A stretch of 64,000 nucleotides of DNA, from contig JAHIQM010000002.1 in the NCBI GenBank assembly GCA_018902545.1, positions 186,001-250,000 on the forward strand, read 5' to 3'. Position numbers and translations under genes: made by a program. Below are positions 1 to 10,166 of this stretch, one piece after another; position 1 is the stretch's first letter, and each line of letters opens with the position of its first letter. Under the pieces are notes generated by a model. The model saw only the letters and a program-made list of their open reading frames with translations, was not told the origin of the DNA and did no database searches. The stretch is from Pseudomonadota bacterium (lineage in GTDB: Bacteria > Desulfobacterota > Desulfovibrionia > Desulfovibrionales > Desulfomicrobiaceae).

Positions 1-865
1 GACGCGACAGGAATTTGTCCTGCGCCTTGATGTAATGCAGATTCAGGTCGAAATGCTGGCGCAGGTAGGCGATGACCTCGTCGCCTTCGCCCGCCCGCAG
101 GAGGCCGTTGTCGACGAAGATGCAGTGCAGGTTCTTGCCGATGGCCTTGTTCAGCAGGACGGCCACCACGGTGGAGTCGATGCCTCCGGACAGGCCGCAG
201 ACGACCTTGTCATCGCCGATCTGCACCGGCAGGGTTTGCAGCATTGAATCGACAAAGGAAGACATGGTCCAAGAAGACTTGAGGCCCGCGATGTGAAACA
301 GGAAGTTGCGCAGGATCTCGTCGCCCTGTTCGGTGTGGGCCACTTCGGGATGGAACTGCAGGGCGTACATCTTGCGGCTGACATCGGCCATGGCCGCGAT
401 TTCGATGTTCTGGGTCTTCGCCAGGACCGTAAAGCCCGGAGGCACGGCCAGGACATGGTCGCCATGGGACATCCAGACCGTCAGCTTGCCCGAATCCGAA
501 ACCGCTTCCCACAGCGGGCACTGCGCTTCGAAATACAGATCGCTGCGGCCGTACTCGCGGTCCAGGGACGGGGCAACCTTGCCGCCGAGCAGGTGGGCCA
601 TGAGCTGCATGCCGTAGCAGATGCCCAGGATCGGCAGGCCCCAGCCGAAAATGGCGGGGTCGATGCCGGGGGAATCGACGCTGGTCACCGAGGCGGGACC
701 GCCGGACAGGATGATGGCGCTGGGCTGCAGGGCTTTGAGCTCATTGATGGTGATGGTGCAGGGGTGAATCTCGGAGTAGACGCCGGATTCACGGGTGCGT
801 CGGGCAATGAGCTGCGTGTATTGGGAGCCGAAATCCAGAATGATGACTTTTTCTTGTATATCCAT
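1..865 (-). CDS. guaA: GMP synthase (glutamine-hydrolysing), 3' part outside window
   Basis: It converts XMP to GMP with glutamine as nitrogen donor, the last step of guanine nucleotide synthesis in the cytoplasm. Reading the minus strand from ATG at 865 gives [20 protein letters not shown], the start of a class I glutamine amidotransferase domain. The nucleophile motif GICYGMQ lies near residue 80 and the H-x-E motif FHPEVAH near residue 170. The ATP-pyrophosphatase P-loop SGGVDST follows near residue 220. About 288 codons are visible; the rest of the synthetase domain and the dimerisation domain run off the left edge. It lies 45 nt downstream of guaB on the same strand, so a guaBA operon is likely. 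The RBS, GGAGGG, overlaps the end of a hairpin. Confidence 0.97.
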   Translation of the reverse strand, partial: MDIQEKVIILDFGSQYTQLIARRTRESGVYSEIHPCTITINELKALQPSAIILSGGPASVTSVDSPGIDPAIFGWGLPILGICYGMQLMAHLLGGKVAPSLDREYGRSDLYFEAQCPLWEAVSDSGKLTVWMSHGDHVLAVPPGFTVLAKTQNIEIAAMADVSRKMYALQFHPEVAHTEQGDEILRNFLFHIAGLKSSWTMSSFVDSMLQTLPVQIGDDKVVCGLSGGIDSTVVAVLLNKAIGKNLHCIFVDNGLLRAGEGDEVIAYLRQHFDLNLHYIKAQDKFLSR

Positions 866-873
866 TGTACCCT

Positions 874-893
874 CCATCCGCTTTCGCGGATGG
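874..893 (-). promoter_or_regulatory. 8-bp hairpin with GAAA loop before the guaA RBS
   Basis: In the guaB-guaA gap a perfect inverted repeat, CCATCCGC / GCGGATGG, encloses four bases that read GAAA in the transcript sense, a GNRA tetraloop. The last GG of the stem begins the guaA Shine-Dalgarno sequence. No U-tract follows, so it does not look like a terminator. Tuning of guaA translation or of mRNA stability is inference. Confidence 0.5.
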
Positions 894-910
894 TTATTAT
901 CTCGAAAGTT

Positions 911-2368
<1,458 letters not shown>

Positions 2369-2418
2369 ATCTGATCTCTCCCGATGCTGGGGATTGGTTG
2401 TGAGTCTGAACCAGGGGG

Positions 2419-3123
2419 CTAAAGCCCCAGATAAGCCTTTTTGACATCCTCGTTGGAAAGCAGAGCCGAAGCCGTGTCTTCCAGCGTTATACGTCCGTTT
2501 TCCATGACATAGGCGCGGTGGGCGATCTTGAGGGCCTGGTTGGCGTTCTGCTCGACCAGGAAAACCGTGGTCCCGGACTTATTGACCTTGCGGATGATGT
2601 CGAAAATCTGTGCGATGATGATAGGCGCCAAACCGAGCGAGGGTTCGTCCAGGAGCAGGAGCCTCGGCCGGGCCATGAGCGCCCGGGATATGGCCAGCAT
2701 CTGCTGCTCCCCGCCGGACAGGGTGCCGCCCTGCTGCTTGCGGCGCTCGGCCAGAATGGGGAACAGTGTGAACACGTAGTCCAGATCCTGATTGATGCCT
2801 GCCTTGTCGTTGCGCAGAAATGCTCCCATATCAAGATTTTCCATGACCGTCATTTCCGGAAAAATGAGCCGCCCTTCCGGCACCTGCGAGATGCCCATGC
2901 GCACTATCCTGTCCGCCTTGACCTCATGGATGGGCTGGCCCTCGAAAAGGATCTCGCCACTTCTGGGCGGAACCCCGCCGCAGATGGACATGAGCGTGGT
3001 GCTCTTGCCCGCACCGTTGGCACCGATGAGGGTGACGATTTCACCGCGGTCAATATGCAGTGAAATCCCGTGCAGGGCCTGGATATTACCGTAAAATGTG
3101 CTGACATTCCTGAGCTCAAGCAT
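2419..3123 (-). CDS. livF: Branched-chain amino acid ABC transporter ATPase LivF
   Basis: Cytoplasmic ATPase of the high-affinity Leu/Ile/Val importer, pairing with LivG. The 234 residues are the usual LivF length. Walker A is GANGAGKST near residue 36, the signature is [15 protein letters not shown], and Walker B is [13 protein letters not shown], where the LGLAP ending is typical of LivF. The start overlaps the end of livG by 8 nt, with GGGGAGGA upstream, so translation is probably coupled. It is the last gene of livKHMGF. Confidence 0.96.
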   Translation of the reverse strand: MLELRNVSTFYGNIQALHGISLHIDRGEIVTLIGANGAGKSTTLMSICGGVPPRSGEILFEGQPIHEVKADRIVRMGISQVPEGRLIFPEMTVMENLDMGAFLRNDKAGINQDLDYVFTLFPILAERRKQQGGTLSGGEQQMLAISRALMARPRLLLLDEPSLGLAPIIIAQIFDIIRKVNKSGTTVFLVEQNANQALKIAHRAYVMENGRITLEDTASALLSNEDVKKAYLGL

Positions 3124-3904
3124 GCGCTTCCTCCCCGAGGTAGGCTTTGATGACCCGGGGATCGCTGCTGATCTCCGTCGGAGTGCCGCTGGCGATGAGA
3201 CATCCGTATTCCATGACGTAAATCCGCTCCGAAATGCTCATGACCATGCTCATGTCGTGCTCGATGAGCAGGATGGCCATGTCCATCTCGTCCCGGATCT
3301 TGAACACCATATGCTTGAGGGATTCGGTCTCCTGCGGGTTCATGCCCGCGGCTGGCTCGTCGAGCAGGAGCAGGGTCGGCTCGGTGGCCAGGGCCCTTGC
3401 GATCTCAAGGCGACGCTGCGCGCCGTAGGGCAGGTTGCAGGCCAATTCCTTGTAGAACTTGTTCAGGCCCATATACTTGAGCAGCTCGTAACTCCTGTCG
3501 ACGATCTCCTTCTCTTCACGGCGCACCGCAGGCGAGCGCAGCAGCGCCCCCAGAATCCCGGACTTGGTCCGGCAATGACGGGCGATCATGACGTTTTCGA
3601 GCACGCTCATGTTCTTGAAGAGGCGGATGTTCTGAAAGGTACGGGCCATCCCTAACGCGGTGACCAGATTGGGCTTTATGCCGTTGACCTTGGTCCGCGC
3701 GCCCCCGCGGGGAGTAAACCACACTTCGCCTTCGGTGGGTGTGTAGATGCTTGTTATGCAGTTGAAGAACGTGGTCTTGCCGGCTCCGTTGGGTCCGATA
3801 AGGGCCACGATCTCGCCCGAGCGGACTTCAAGCTGAACCTCGTTAAGGGCACGCAGCCCGCCGAAATTCATGGACACGGCCGTGACGTCGAGTACCGGTT
3901 TCAT
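3116..3904 (-). CDS. livG: Branched-chain amino acid ABC transporter ATPase LivG
   Basis: Second ATPase of the Liv importer. It has 262 residues with Walker A GPNGAGKTT near residue 37 and Walker B LLLLDEPAAGMNP. The AAGMNP ending and the long insert between Walker A and the signature (GMARTFQNIRLFKNMSVLENVMIA) mark LivG rather than LivF. The signature is atypical, LPYGAQRRLEIARAL, as is normal for LivG. ATG overlaps the livM stop as ATGA. Confidence 0.96.
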   Translation of the reverse strand: MKPVLDVTAVSMNFGGLRALNEVQLEVRSGEIVALIGPNGAGKTTFFNCITSIYTPTEGEVWFTPRGGARTKVNGIKPNLVTALGMARTFQNIRLFKNMSVLENVMIARHCRTKSGILGALLRSPAVRREEKEIVDRSYELLKYMGLNKFYKELACNLPYGAQRRLEIARALATEPTLLLLDEPAAGMNPQETESLKHMVFKIRDEMDMAILLIEHDMSMVMSISERIYVMEYGCLIASGTPTEISSDPRVIKAYLGEEAHA

Positions 3905-5127
3905 TTATTTGCGCCTCCGTCAGCAGTGACCAGATCCGGATCGTCCACGGTGTATGTCCTGCCCTTGGCGGGAATGAGCCCCTGCGGCCTGAAGACCATC
4001 ATCAGCACCATGGCCGTGGCGAACATAATCATGCGGTATTCGGAAAAAGCGCGCAGGTACTCCGGCAATAACACCAGAAAGGCCGAGCCGAGGATGACGC
4101 CGAGGTTGGATCCCATTCCGCCGAGCACGACAATGGACAAGATGATGGCCGATTCGAAAAAGGTGAAACTCGCCGGGTTGATGAAGGTGGTCTTGGCCGC
4201 GAAGATAACGCCCGCGAACCCGGCCCAGGCCGTGCCCAGGCCAAAAGCCATGACCTTGACCCCGACACGGTCGATGCCCATGGCCTCGCAGGCGACCTCA
4301 TCCTCGCGCAGGGCCTGCAGGGCGCGCCCGATACGCGAATCCTTGAGGCGGCTCACGGCGATAATGGTGATTATGGCCAGCGCCAGGACAATATAATAGA
4401 TGTAGATGTTGGCGTCGGCCACGGACAGCTTTATGTCGAAGAAACCGGGGCGCGGGATGTTCGAGATGCCCGAAGGCCCGCCGGTGATGTCGCTCAAGTT
4501 TTCGAGCAGCAGGCGCACTATTTCACCGAACCCGAGGGTGACGATGGCCAGATAGTCGCCGCGCAGCCTGAGCACCGGAAAGGCCAGGGCAATCCCGGCC
4601 AGGGCGGCGAACACGCCACCGAGCGGCAGCGCGAACCAGAAGCCCAGCCCGAAATACTGGTTCAGGAGCGCGTACGAATACGCGCCGATGGCGTAAAAGG
4701 CAGCATGCCCGAGGAACAGCAGTCCGGCTACGCCAACGATGACATTGAGCCCGAGCCCGAGCACGACATACAGCAAAAACGAAATGAGGATGTTGGTCTG
4801 GTAGGTGGTCACAAGCCAGGGGGTGACCAGGAATCCGACCAGAAACAGCGCCTTCAGGGAGTTGGTCAAGGAAGGATTTTCGGCCAGTTCCGCCATCCTG
4901 CCCGTCTTTTTCTGACCCGAGGCCGCCACGGCGTCGCTGGCTTCCTTGCGCCGGATCGCCCAGCGCCAGACAAAGGACAGCACAAAGCTGCCGATGCCGA
5001 TCATTGCCATGTTCTCCCAACGCCAGACCACTATTTTTTCCACTGTGTTGACGCGGATAACCATGATCGGAAAGGTCAGAAACATGAACCACAGGCTGAC
5101 CAGGAAGGATTTTCTCAATTCGTTCAT
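3901..5127 (-). CDS. livM: Branched-chain amino acid ABC transporter permease LivM
   Basis: Inner-membrane permease that pairs with LivH. It has 408 residues, longer than many LivM because of about 90 extra N-terminal residues with two predicted membrane segments around residues 10-55. The core holds multiple hydrophobic helices, with the family block GLLFLGHAAFYAIGAYSYA near residue 140 and the cytoplasmic EAA-like loop REDEVACEAMGID near residue 280. It overlaps livG by 4 nt and lies 37 nt after livH. Confidence 0.95.
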   Translation of the reverse strand: MNELRKSFLVSLWFMFLTFPIMVIRVNTVEKIVVWRWENMAMIGIGSFVLSFVWRWAIRRKEASDAVAASGQKKTGRMAELAENPSLTNSLKALFLVGFLVTPWLVTTYQTNILISFLLYVVLGLGLNVIVGVAGLLFLGHAAFYAIGAYSYALLNQYFGLGFWFALPLGGVFAALAGIALAFPVLRLRGDYLAIVTLGFGEIVRLLLENLSDITGGPSGISNIPRPGFFDIKLSVADANIYIYYIVLALAIITIIAVSRLKDSRIGRALQALREDEVACEAMGIDRVGVKVMAFGLGTAWAGFAGVIFAAKTTFINPASFTFFESAIILSIVVLGGMGSNLGVILGSAFLVLLPEYLRAFSEYRMIMFATAMVLMMVFRPQGLIPAKGRTYTVDDPDLVTADGGANK

Positions 5128-5164
5128 TATCGTGCCCGTCCTTGGGAAAATTTACGCCCGCTGC

Positions 5165-6073
5165 TCATACCTTCTCCACCTTGGCCTTACCCATGATGCC
5201 CGAGGGCCGGAAAATCAGGAAGACCACCAGCAGGGTGAAAGCGAAAACATCTTCGTAGTCGCTTGAGATGTATCCGGTGGCGAAACTCTCGGACAGACCC
5301 AGGAAAAGACCGCCGAGCATGGCCCCTGGAATGGAGCCGATGCCGCCCAGCACTGCCGCCGTGAAGGCCTTGATGCCGGCCAGAAAGCCGATGGCGAAGT
5401 TGACCATGCCCACATGGGAGGCAATGAGTACGCCGCCCAGGGCAGCCAGGGACGAACCGATGATGAACGTGATGGAAATGACCCGATCGGAATCAACGCC
5501 GAGCAGCATGGCCATCTTGCGGTTCTGAGCCGTGGCGCGCATGGCCTTGCCCATCTTGGTGTACTTGATGAACAGGGTCAGTCCGGCCATGAAAAAGGCG
5601 CTGGTGGCGACGATAACAAAATCCGATGACCCGAAAACGTGGGCAATGGGTTCGATGAAGGCGAAATCCGGGATCAGGCGCGGAAAGGGGAGAAAGTCGG
5701 AGGTCTGAGCCAGGATGATGTAGTTCTGCAGGAACAGGGACATGCCGATGGCGGAAATCAGCGGAGACAGGCGACCGGCGCCGCGCAGGGGCTTGTAGGC
5801 GACCTTCTCCATGGTGTAGCCGTAGCTCGCGCAGTAGATGATCGCGACGATGGCTGCCAGGACCAGGATGGCCGGGGCCGGAAAGCCCATGATCCCGAGC
5901 ACCCCCGCAATGATGAGCCCCACGAAGGCACCGAGCATATAAACTTCGCCATGGGCAAAGTTGATCAGCTCGATGATGCCGTAAACCATGGTGTACCCGA
6001 TGGCGATGAGGGCGTAGATGCTACCACGGGTCAAGCCGCCAAGAAAAAGTTCCATGAAATATTGCCAGTCCAT
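5165..6073 (-). CDS. livH: Branched-chain amino acid ABC transporter permease LivH
   Basis: Inner-membrane permease of the Liv importer, 302 residues from the chosen start. It shows the LivH opening GLTRGSIYALIAIGYTMVYGIIELINFAHGEVYMLGAF and the coupling loop QNRKMAMLLGVDSDRVIS near residue 200. I chose ATG at 6073 (MDWQYFMELFLGG), which has a GGGG-type Shine-Dalgarno upstream. A longer reading from 6103 would add ten residues that do not look like the family. A hairpin separates it from livK. Confidence 0.94.
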   Translation of the reverse strand: MDWQYFMELFLGGLTRGSIYALIAIGYTMVYGIIELINFAHGEVYMLGAFVGLIIAGVLGIMGFPAPAILVLAAIVAIIYCASYGYTMEKVAYKPLRGAGRLSPLISAIGMSLFLQNYIILAQTSDFLPFPRLIPDFAFIEPIAHVFGSSDFVIVATSAFFMAGLTLFIKYTKMGKAMRATAQNRKMAMLLGVDSDRVISITFIIGSSLAALGGVLIASHVGMVNFAIGFLAGIKAFTAAVLGGIGSIPGAMLGGLFLGLSESFATGYISSDYEDVFAFTLLVVFLIFRPSGIMGKAKVEKV

Positions 6074-6124
6074 AATTCCCCGTCTGCTCCGGCCCTGGAC
6101 CATTCCTTGCCGGTCTGTTGAAAG

Positions 6125-6159
6125 AACCGAGGGACAGGCTTCGCGCCCGTCCCTCGGTT
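6125..6159 (-). terminator. Leaky terminator/attenuator between livK and livH
   Basis: The arms AACCGAGGGAC (6125-6135) and GTCCCTCGGTT (6149-6159) pair perfectly over 11 bp, with a further GGC/GCC pairing inside. In the transcript sense the stem is followed only by a short CUUU stretch, so termination is likely partial. Such an element after the binding-protein gene would explain higher expression of livK than of the membrane genes; that role is inference. Confidence 0.6.
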
Positions 6160-6182
6160 AAAACTTCATTGGAAGAGGGAGC

Positions 6183-7295
6183 CTACTTCAGTTCCACGTA
6201 CACGCCGTTCTGGACCTGATACATGGAGAAACCGACACCTTCGGCGTCGCCGCGAGCGTCGAACTTGATGTTACCGACCGTGGTGTCCACGTTCTCGGTG
6301 CGCAGCACGTTCATGATCTTTTCGGCGTCGGTGGAGTCAGCCTTGTCGATGGCGTTGACCAGAACCTGCATGGCCGCATAGGCGGCGTCAAAGAAGGCGC
6401 CGGGCTCGGTGCCGAATTCGGCCACATGGGCGGCCTTGGCGGCCTTGTTCATTTCCAGGTCACTGACGTCCTGGGGACCGGAAGCGTAAACGCCTTCGGC
6501 GTCGGCACCGGCGACCTTGATGAACGTGTCGTCCTTGACGCCATCATCGGAGATGAACTTCACTTCGACGCGGCGCTTGTTCAACTGGGCGACGAGCTTG
6601 GAGGCTTCCGGGTGGTAGCCGCCGAACATGACGGTGTCGGCACCGGCCTGACGGACCTTCTGGATCACGGCGGAGTAGTCCACTGCGCCGGGGGTCACGC
6701 CTTCGAACAGCACTACTTCGGCCTTACCGCTTTCCAGGATGAACTTCTGCGCGAACTCGGCGTAACCCTTGCCGTAGTCGCCCTTGTCGTGCAGCACGGC
6801 GATCTTCTTGGAGCCGAGCTTGTCGATGGCAAAATCGACGCCGAGCTTGGCCTGGTTGTCATCGGAGGCGATGGTGCGGAAGAAAGTCGGATACTGGCCG
6901 CTCTGGGTCAGGTCGGGGTTGGTGGCGGAGGGAGACATGGTCACGATGTTGTTTTCGGTGTAAATCGGCAGCGCGGCCTTGGTGGCTCCGGAGCAGATAT
7001 GACCGACTACAACGACGGCACCGTCGGAGACCAGCTTGGTGGCCGCGTTGGTAGCCTTTTCGGGCTTGCACTCTTCGTCCTGGATCAAGAGTTCGATCAT
7101 CTTGCCGTCAATGCCGCCCTTGGCGTTGACATCCTTGGCCACAAGCTTGGCCGCGTTGACGGTGGGCAGGCCGTAGGAGGCAAGATCGCCGGTGTGGGCA
7201 CCCGCTACGCCAATCTTCACGGTATCAGCGCCAAAGGCCGTACTGCTCAGCAAAGTCAGGCACGCCGCGATCACGAGACCAGAAAAACGTTTCAT
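6183..7295 (-). CDS. livK: Branched-chain amino acid-binding protein (LivK/LivJ type)
   Basis: Periplasmic receptor of the Liv importer. From ATG at 7295 it has 370 residues. The Sec signal peptide MKRFSGLVIAACLTLLSSTAFG ends in an AFGA-type cleavage site. The mature protein starts ADTVKIGVAGAHTGDLASYG, and a two-lobed type I fold follows, with motifs NDVNAKGG-like (KDVNAKGGIDGKMIELLIQDEE) and FFRTIASDDNQ. GGAGGAACTG precedes this start; an upstream in-frame reading to 7418 lacks a signal peptide at its N-terminus and is rejected. It is the first gene of livKHMGF. Confidence 0.96.
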   Translation of the reverse strand: MKRFSGLVIAACLTLLSSTAFGADTVKIGVAGAHTGDLASYGLPTVNAAKLVAKDVNAKGGIDGKMIELLIQDEECKPEKATNAATKLVSDGAVVVVGHICSGATKAALPIYTENNIVTMSPSATNPDLTQSGQYPTFFRTIASDDNQAKLGVDFAIDKLGSKKIAVLHDKGDYGKGYAEFAQKFILESGKAEVVLFEGVTPGAVDYSAVIQKVRQAGADTVMFGGYHPEASKLVAQLNKRRVEVKFISDDGVKDDTFIKVAGADAEGVYASGPQDVSDLEMNKAAKAAHVAEFGTEPGAFFDAAYAAMQVLVNAIDKADSTDAEKIMNVLRTENVDTTVGNIKFDARGDAEGVGFSMYQVQNGVYVELK

Positions 7296-7420
7296 CAGTT
7301 CCTCCACAAAGTTCAAGTTTAGGATATGATTCATGACCCGCCCTGGCGGGCCAACAAAGCTTGCGGAATCGAGGGCTATTACCACCTGCGCCTTGGCGCT
7401 GTCAAACAGGACCGGCAAGG

Positions 7421-8005
7421 CTAGTTCCCGCCAAGCTCCCGCTGCGCGTTGCTCACCAGCGCTGAATCATCCGGCGATGCGTCGATGACGGCCTGGAAGT
7501 GCGACGCCGCCTTGTCCAACTGCTCAAGATAGTATTTGTAGATGATGCCCAGATTGTAATGGGCGTGGTAGTTTTCTTTTTCGATGCCGAGCATGCGCTC
7601 GAAAAGACCAGCCGCCTCGGCGTACTGTTCCATCTCGAACAGGCAGAAGCCCTTCTGGTTGAGAGCCATGACATCGTCGGCGTGCCGCTCAAGGACCATG
7701 TCCCAGAACGTGAGAGCCTTGTCCCAGGCCTGCATCTCCATGAAGGACATGCCCAGGGAGCGCATGGCTTCGACATCTTCAGGGTTGTCCTGCAGCTTCT
7801 TCATCATGGCTGACAACCCATCCATGTTCCCCATTTTTTCCATGCTCCCGCCGCCGGGCATTTCCCGTTTCTCCTCGTGCTGCACGATGGTGGGATTCTC
7901 CACCCGGTAGACCACGGCAGCAAAAAGCATCGCGCCAAGGCAGGCCAGCAGGAAAAAGGTCACACGGCGTCGGGCGACCTGGGGGAAAGCGTTATTCGTC
8001 TCCAT
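7421..8005 (-). CDS. TPR protein of cytochrome c maturation (CcmI/NrfG-like)
   Basis: The 194 residues have one N-terminal membrane anchor (about residues 15-35, RRRVTFFLLACLGAMLFAAVVY) and then a periplasmic domain with about three TPR repeats (around residues 85-185, for example YAEAAGLFERMLGIEKENYHAHYNLGIIY). In System I such TPR proteins present apocytochrome to the haem ligation machinery. The ATG at 8005 lies inside ccmD, with GGAGAT upstream, so the two are coupled. It closes the ccm operon. No CcmH-type CxxC is present in this protein. Confidence 0.8.
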   Translation of the reverse strand: METNNAFPQVARRRVTFFLLACLGAMLFAAVVYRVENPTIVQHEEKREMPGGGSMEKMGNMDGLSAMMKKLQDNPEDVEAMRSLGMSFMEMQAWDKALTFWDMVLERHADDVMALNQKGFCLFEMEQYAEAAGLFERMLGIEKENYHAHYNLGIIYKYYLEQLDKAASHFQAVIDASPDDSALVSNAQRELGGN

Positions 8006-8123
8006 CGAGTATCTCCAGTTGCCGTACGCGGCGTTCCAAAACACTGTGCTGGCGGGCCAGAAACAGGACGTATCCGCCCACTCCCAGCCACACGCACGCA
8101 TTGGCGATAAAAAGGTAATTCAT
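7992..8123 (-). CDS. ccmD: CcmD, small haem exporter subunit
   Basis: A 43-residue protein read from ATG 8123 to TAA 7992. It begins MNYLFIANACVWLGVGGYVLFLARQ, a single membrane helix, followed by a charged tail with ERRVRQLEILDGDE. Size, topology and position directly after ccmC match CcmD, which holds the CcmC-CcmE complex for haem release. It overlaps the TPR gene start by 14 nt. Its short length makes it easy to miss. Confidence 0.88.
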   Translation of the reverse strand: MNYLFIANACVWLGVGGYVLFLARQHSVLERRVRQLEILDGDE

Positions 8124-8133
8124 GCCTATCCCC

Positions 8134-8835
8134 TTATTGCAAGGTCTTTTCCTGGATTCTGATCAACGCCGCCTCGACGCGCCGCTTCAGACCGGCGCCG
8201 TGATAACGGGCCAGAACCAGGGTCGCAAACAGCGCGCCCCAGGCCAGAACATTGATCCACACCGCAGTCCACATTTCCGGTTCGAGCCCCCCGCCCTTGG
8301 ACGCGAGCACGGCAGGATGAATGGAACGCCACAACCTGGCGGACAAAAAAACCAGGGGAACGTCCACAAAGGCCACGATCCCGAGCACTGCCCGCATCTT
8401 CGCGCCCTTGGTCCCGCCCACGTCGGCGGAACGCAGGACCAGATAGCCGGCATATACGAACCACATCACCAGCGTGGTCGACAGCCGGGGATCCCAAGTC
8501 CACCAGGTGTTCCAGGCCGCCCGCCCCCAGATGGACCCGGTGACCAGGGCCAACCCGCTAAAAAGCACCCCGACCTCGGCCATCACTCCGGCCAGCACGT
8601 CCCAGTGCTCCCGGCCGGTCCACAACACCATCACGCTGGAGACACATACCCCGAAAAAGGCGACAAAGGACCACCAGGCCAGTGGCAGGTGGAAGTAGAA
8701 GATCTTCTGCACCAGGCCCATGGTCAATTCCTCGGGGGCATGGTACCAGATGGCGTATTGTCCCACCGCCATCAGCGCCATGCTCGCACCGGCGAGAATC
8801 ATGAGTATTTTTGGATAGATACGAAACATGCCCAT
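8134..8835 (-). CDS. ccmC: CcmC, haem handling protein
   Basis: Inner-membrane protein that loads haem onto CcmE. It has 233 residues and about six membrane helices. The periplasmic tryptophan-rich WWD signature WNTWWTWDPRLST sits near residue 110, with conserved histidines on the flanking loops (YHAPEE near residue 33, FYFHLPLAW near 47). The ATG at 8835 has GGGGGAG upstream; a second ATG two codons later is possible. It lies 3 nt after ccmB. Confidence 0.95.
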   Translation of the reverse strand: MGMFRIYPKILMILAGASMALMAVGQYAIWYHAPEELTMGLVQKIFYFHLPLAWWSFVAFFGVCVSSVMVLWTGREHWDVLAGVMAEVGVLFSGLALVTGSIWGRAAWNTWWTWDPRLSTTLVMWFVYAGYLVLRSADVGGTKGAKMRAVLGIVAFVDVPLVFLSARLWRSIHPAVLASKGGGLEPEMWTAVWINVLAWGALFATLVLARYHGAGLKRRVEAALIRIQEKTLQ

Positions 8836-8838
8836 CCT

Positions 8839-9513
8839 TTACTCCCCCCTAAAAACATGGGGGAACAGAAAAAGTGCGGCGCCCGCGAAAACCGCGTCAA
8901 ACGCCATTACCAGCCCAAACCAGTCCGCGAGCCCACCCAGGGGGGTACCCTGCATGAGCCCGACCCCGATGCGGATGCCGCCGAGCAAAATCGGTATCTG
9001 TAGCGGAAAGACGATGATGGTCAAGAGCGCGTCCTTGGCTCCCTGCCCGTGCCCCATGGCTCCGATGAGTCCGCCCAGCACGCACAGGCCGACATCCACG
9101 GCCAGCACCATGAGCACCAGCCCCGCCGGATTGCTGCCGGGGTCGAGGCCAAGAAAAACCAGGGCCGCCGGAAAGAAGAAGACCTGGCACAAGAGCAGGA
9201 GCATGAGCCCGGCCAGAGTTTTGCCCAGCCACAGAGACTGTACCGGCAGCGGCGACAGGAGCAGGGCCGTGGCCGTGTCGTTCTCCTCCTCGAACCTGAA
9301 AAGCAGGGAAAAAATCAGGACCACCCCAAAAGAGCTGCACAGCCAGAAGATGGCCATGGCCTGCTGCGCGGAAAAACGCTCGCCGGGAGCCGCCGAGAGG
9401 CTGAAGATGAAGACGAGCAGCAGCCCGAGCAGCACCGCCTGCACCGGTCCCTGGCCGCCGGCGAAGGCCAGGCGCAGATCCTTGCGGGCGATGGCCAGCG
9501 AAGATGAAATCAC
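8839..9513 (-). CDS. ccmB: CcmB, haem exporter permease
   Basis: Membrane subunit of the CcmABCD transporter that releases holo-CcmE. The 224 residues have six hydrophobic segments. Family features are the N-terminal RKDLRLAFAGGQGPVQAVLLGLLLVFIFSL and the RFEEENDTATALLLSPL cytoplasmic loop that contacts CcmA. The start overlaps the ccmA stop by 4 nt. Confidence 0.95.
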   Translation of the reverse strand: MISSSLAIARKDLRLAFAGGQGPVQAVLLGLLLVFIFSLSAAPGERFSAQQAMAIFWLCSSFGVVLIFSLLFRFEEENDTATALLLSPLPVQSLWLGKTLAGLMLLLLCQVFFFPAALVFLGLDPGSNPAGLVLMVLAVDVGLCVLGGLIGAMGHGQGAKDALLTIIVFPLQIPILLGGIRIGVGLMQGTPLGGLADWFGLVMAFDAVFAGAALFLFPHVFRGE

Positions 9514-10166
9514 GCTCCCTCCGGAAAAAATCCCTGCGCCGGGCCAAAATAGCTCATGCCGCGGCCACCGAGGCCAAGCACCATGTCGGCCCGGCCGAGA
9601 TCGCGTTCCAGATCGTGCGATATCCAGACAATACCCGCCCCGCGCCTGCGGGCCGCCTCCAGTTCACCATGCAGCAGGGCCTGGGAGGCCGTGTCGAGGC
9701 CCGTAGAGGGTTCATCAAGGAACAGCAGCTCCGGTTCGACCAAGAGGACCCGCGCCAGGGACAGACGCTGGGCCATGCCCCGGGAGAACGTCCCCGCCGA
9801 TTCCAGGGCGAAGCCCTTGAGTCCTACCCGGTCCAGCAGCCCGAACAGGGCAGCGTCGTCCAGACCGCGTCCGTAGACGCTGTTCCAGAACTCGAGATTG
9901 CCCAGCGCCGACAGGGCCGGATAGACAAAGGTCTGGTGTCCCATGAAGGCCATGGCCCGGTCAGGGACCTTGCGTTCGACAGTCCCGGCCCGGGGCGGGG
10001 TCAACCCGGCCATGATCTTTAAGAGCGTGGTCTTCCCTGCGCCGTTGGGACCGGCCACGAGCATGATGCTGCCCGGTTCCAGTTCGCAGGACACGCCCTT
10101 GAAGATCAGCCGGGAGCCAAAGAAATGGCTGACCGCCCGCAAGGTAAGGATGGAGCCCGAACTCAT
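9510..10166 (-). CDS. ccmA: CcmA, haem exporter ATPase
   Basis: ATPase that powers release of haem-loaded CcmE from CcmC. It has 218 residues with Walker A GPNGAGKTTLLK near residue 37, the signature FSRGMAQRLSLAR, and Walker B LLFLDEPSTGLD. I chose ATG at 10166 because it overlaps the ccmF stop as TGATG; an in-frame ATG at 10193 would add nine residues inside ccmF. The distance to ccmB (4-nt overlap) shows tight coupling. Confidence 0.94.
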   Translation of the reverse strand: MSSGSILTLRAVSHFFGSRLIFKGVSCELEPGSIMLVAGPNGAGKTTLLKIMAGLTPPRAGTVERKVPDRAMAFMGHQTFVYPALSALGNLEFWNSVYGRGLDDAALFGLLDRVGLKGFALESAGTFSRGMAQRLSLARVLLVEPELLFLDEPSTGLDTASQALLHGELEAARRRGAGIVWISHDLERDLGRADMVLGLGGRGMSYFGPAQGFFPEGA

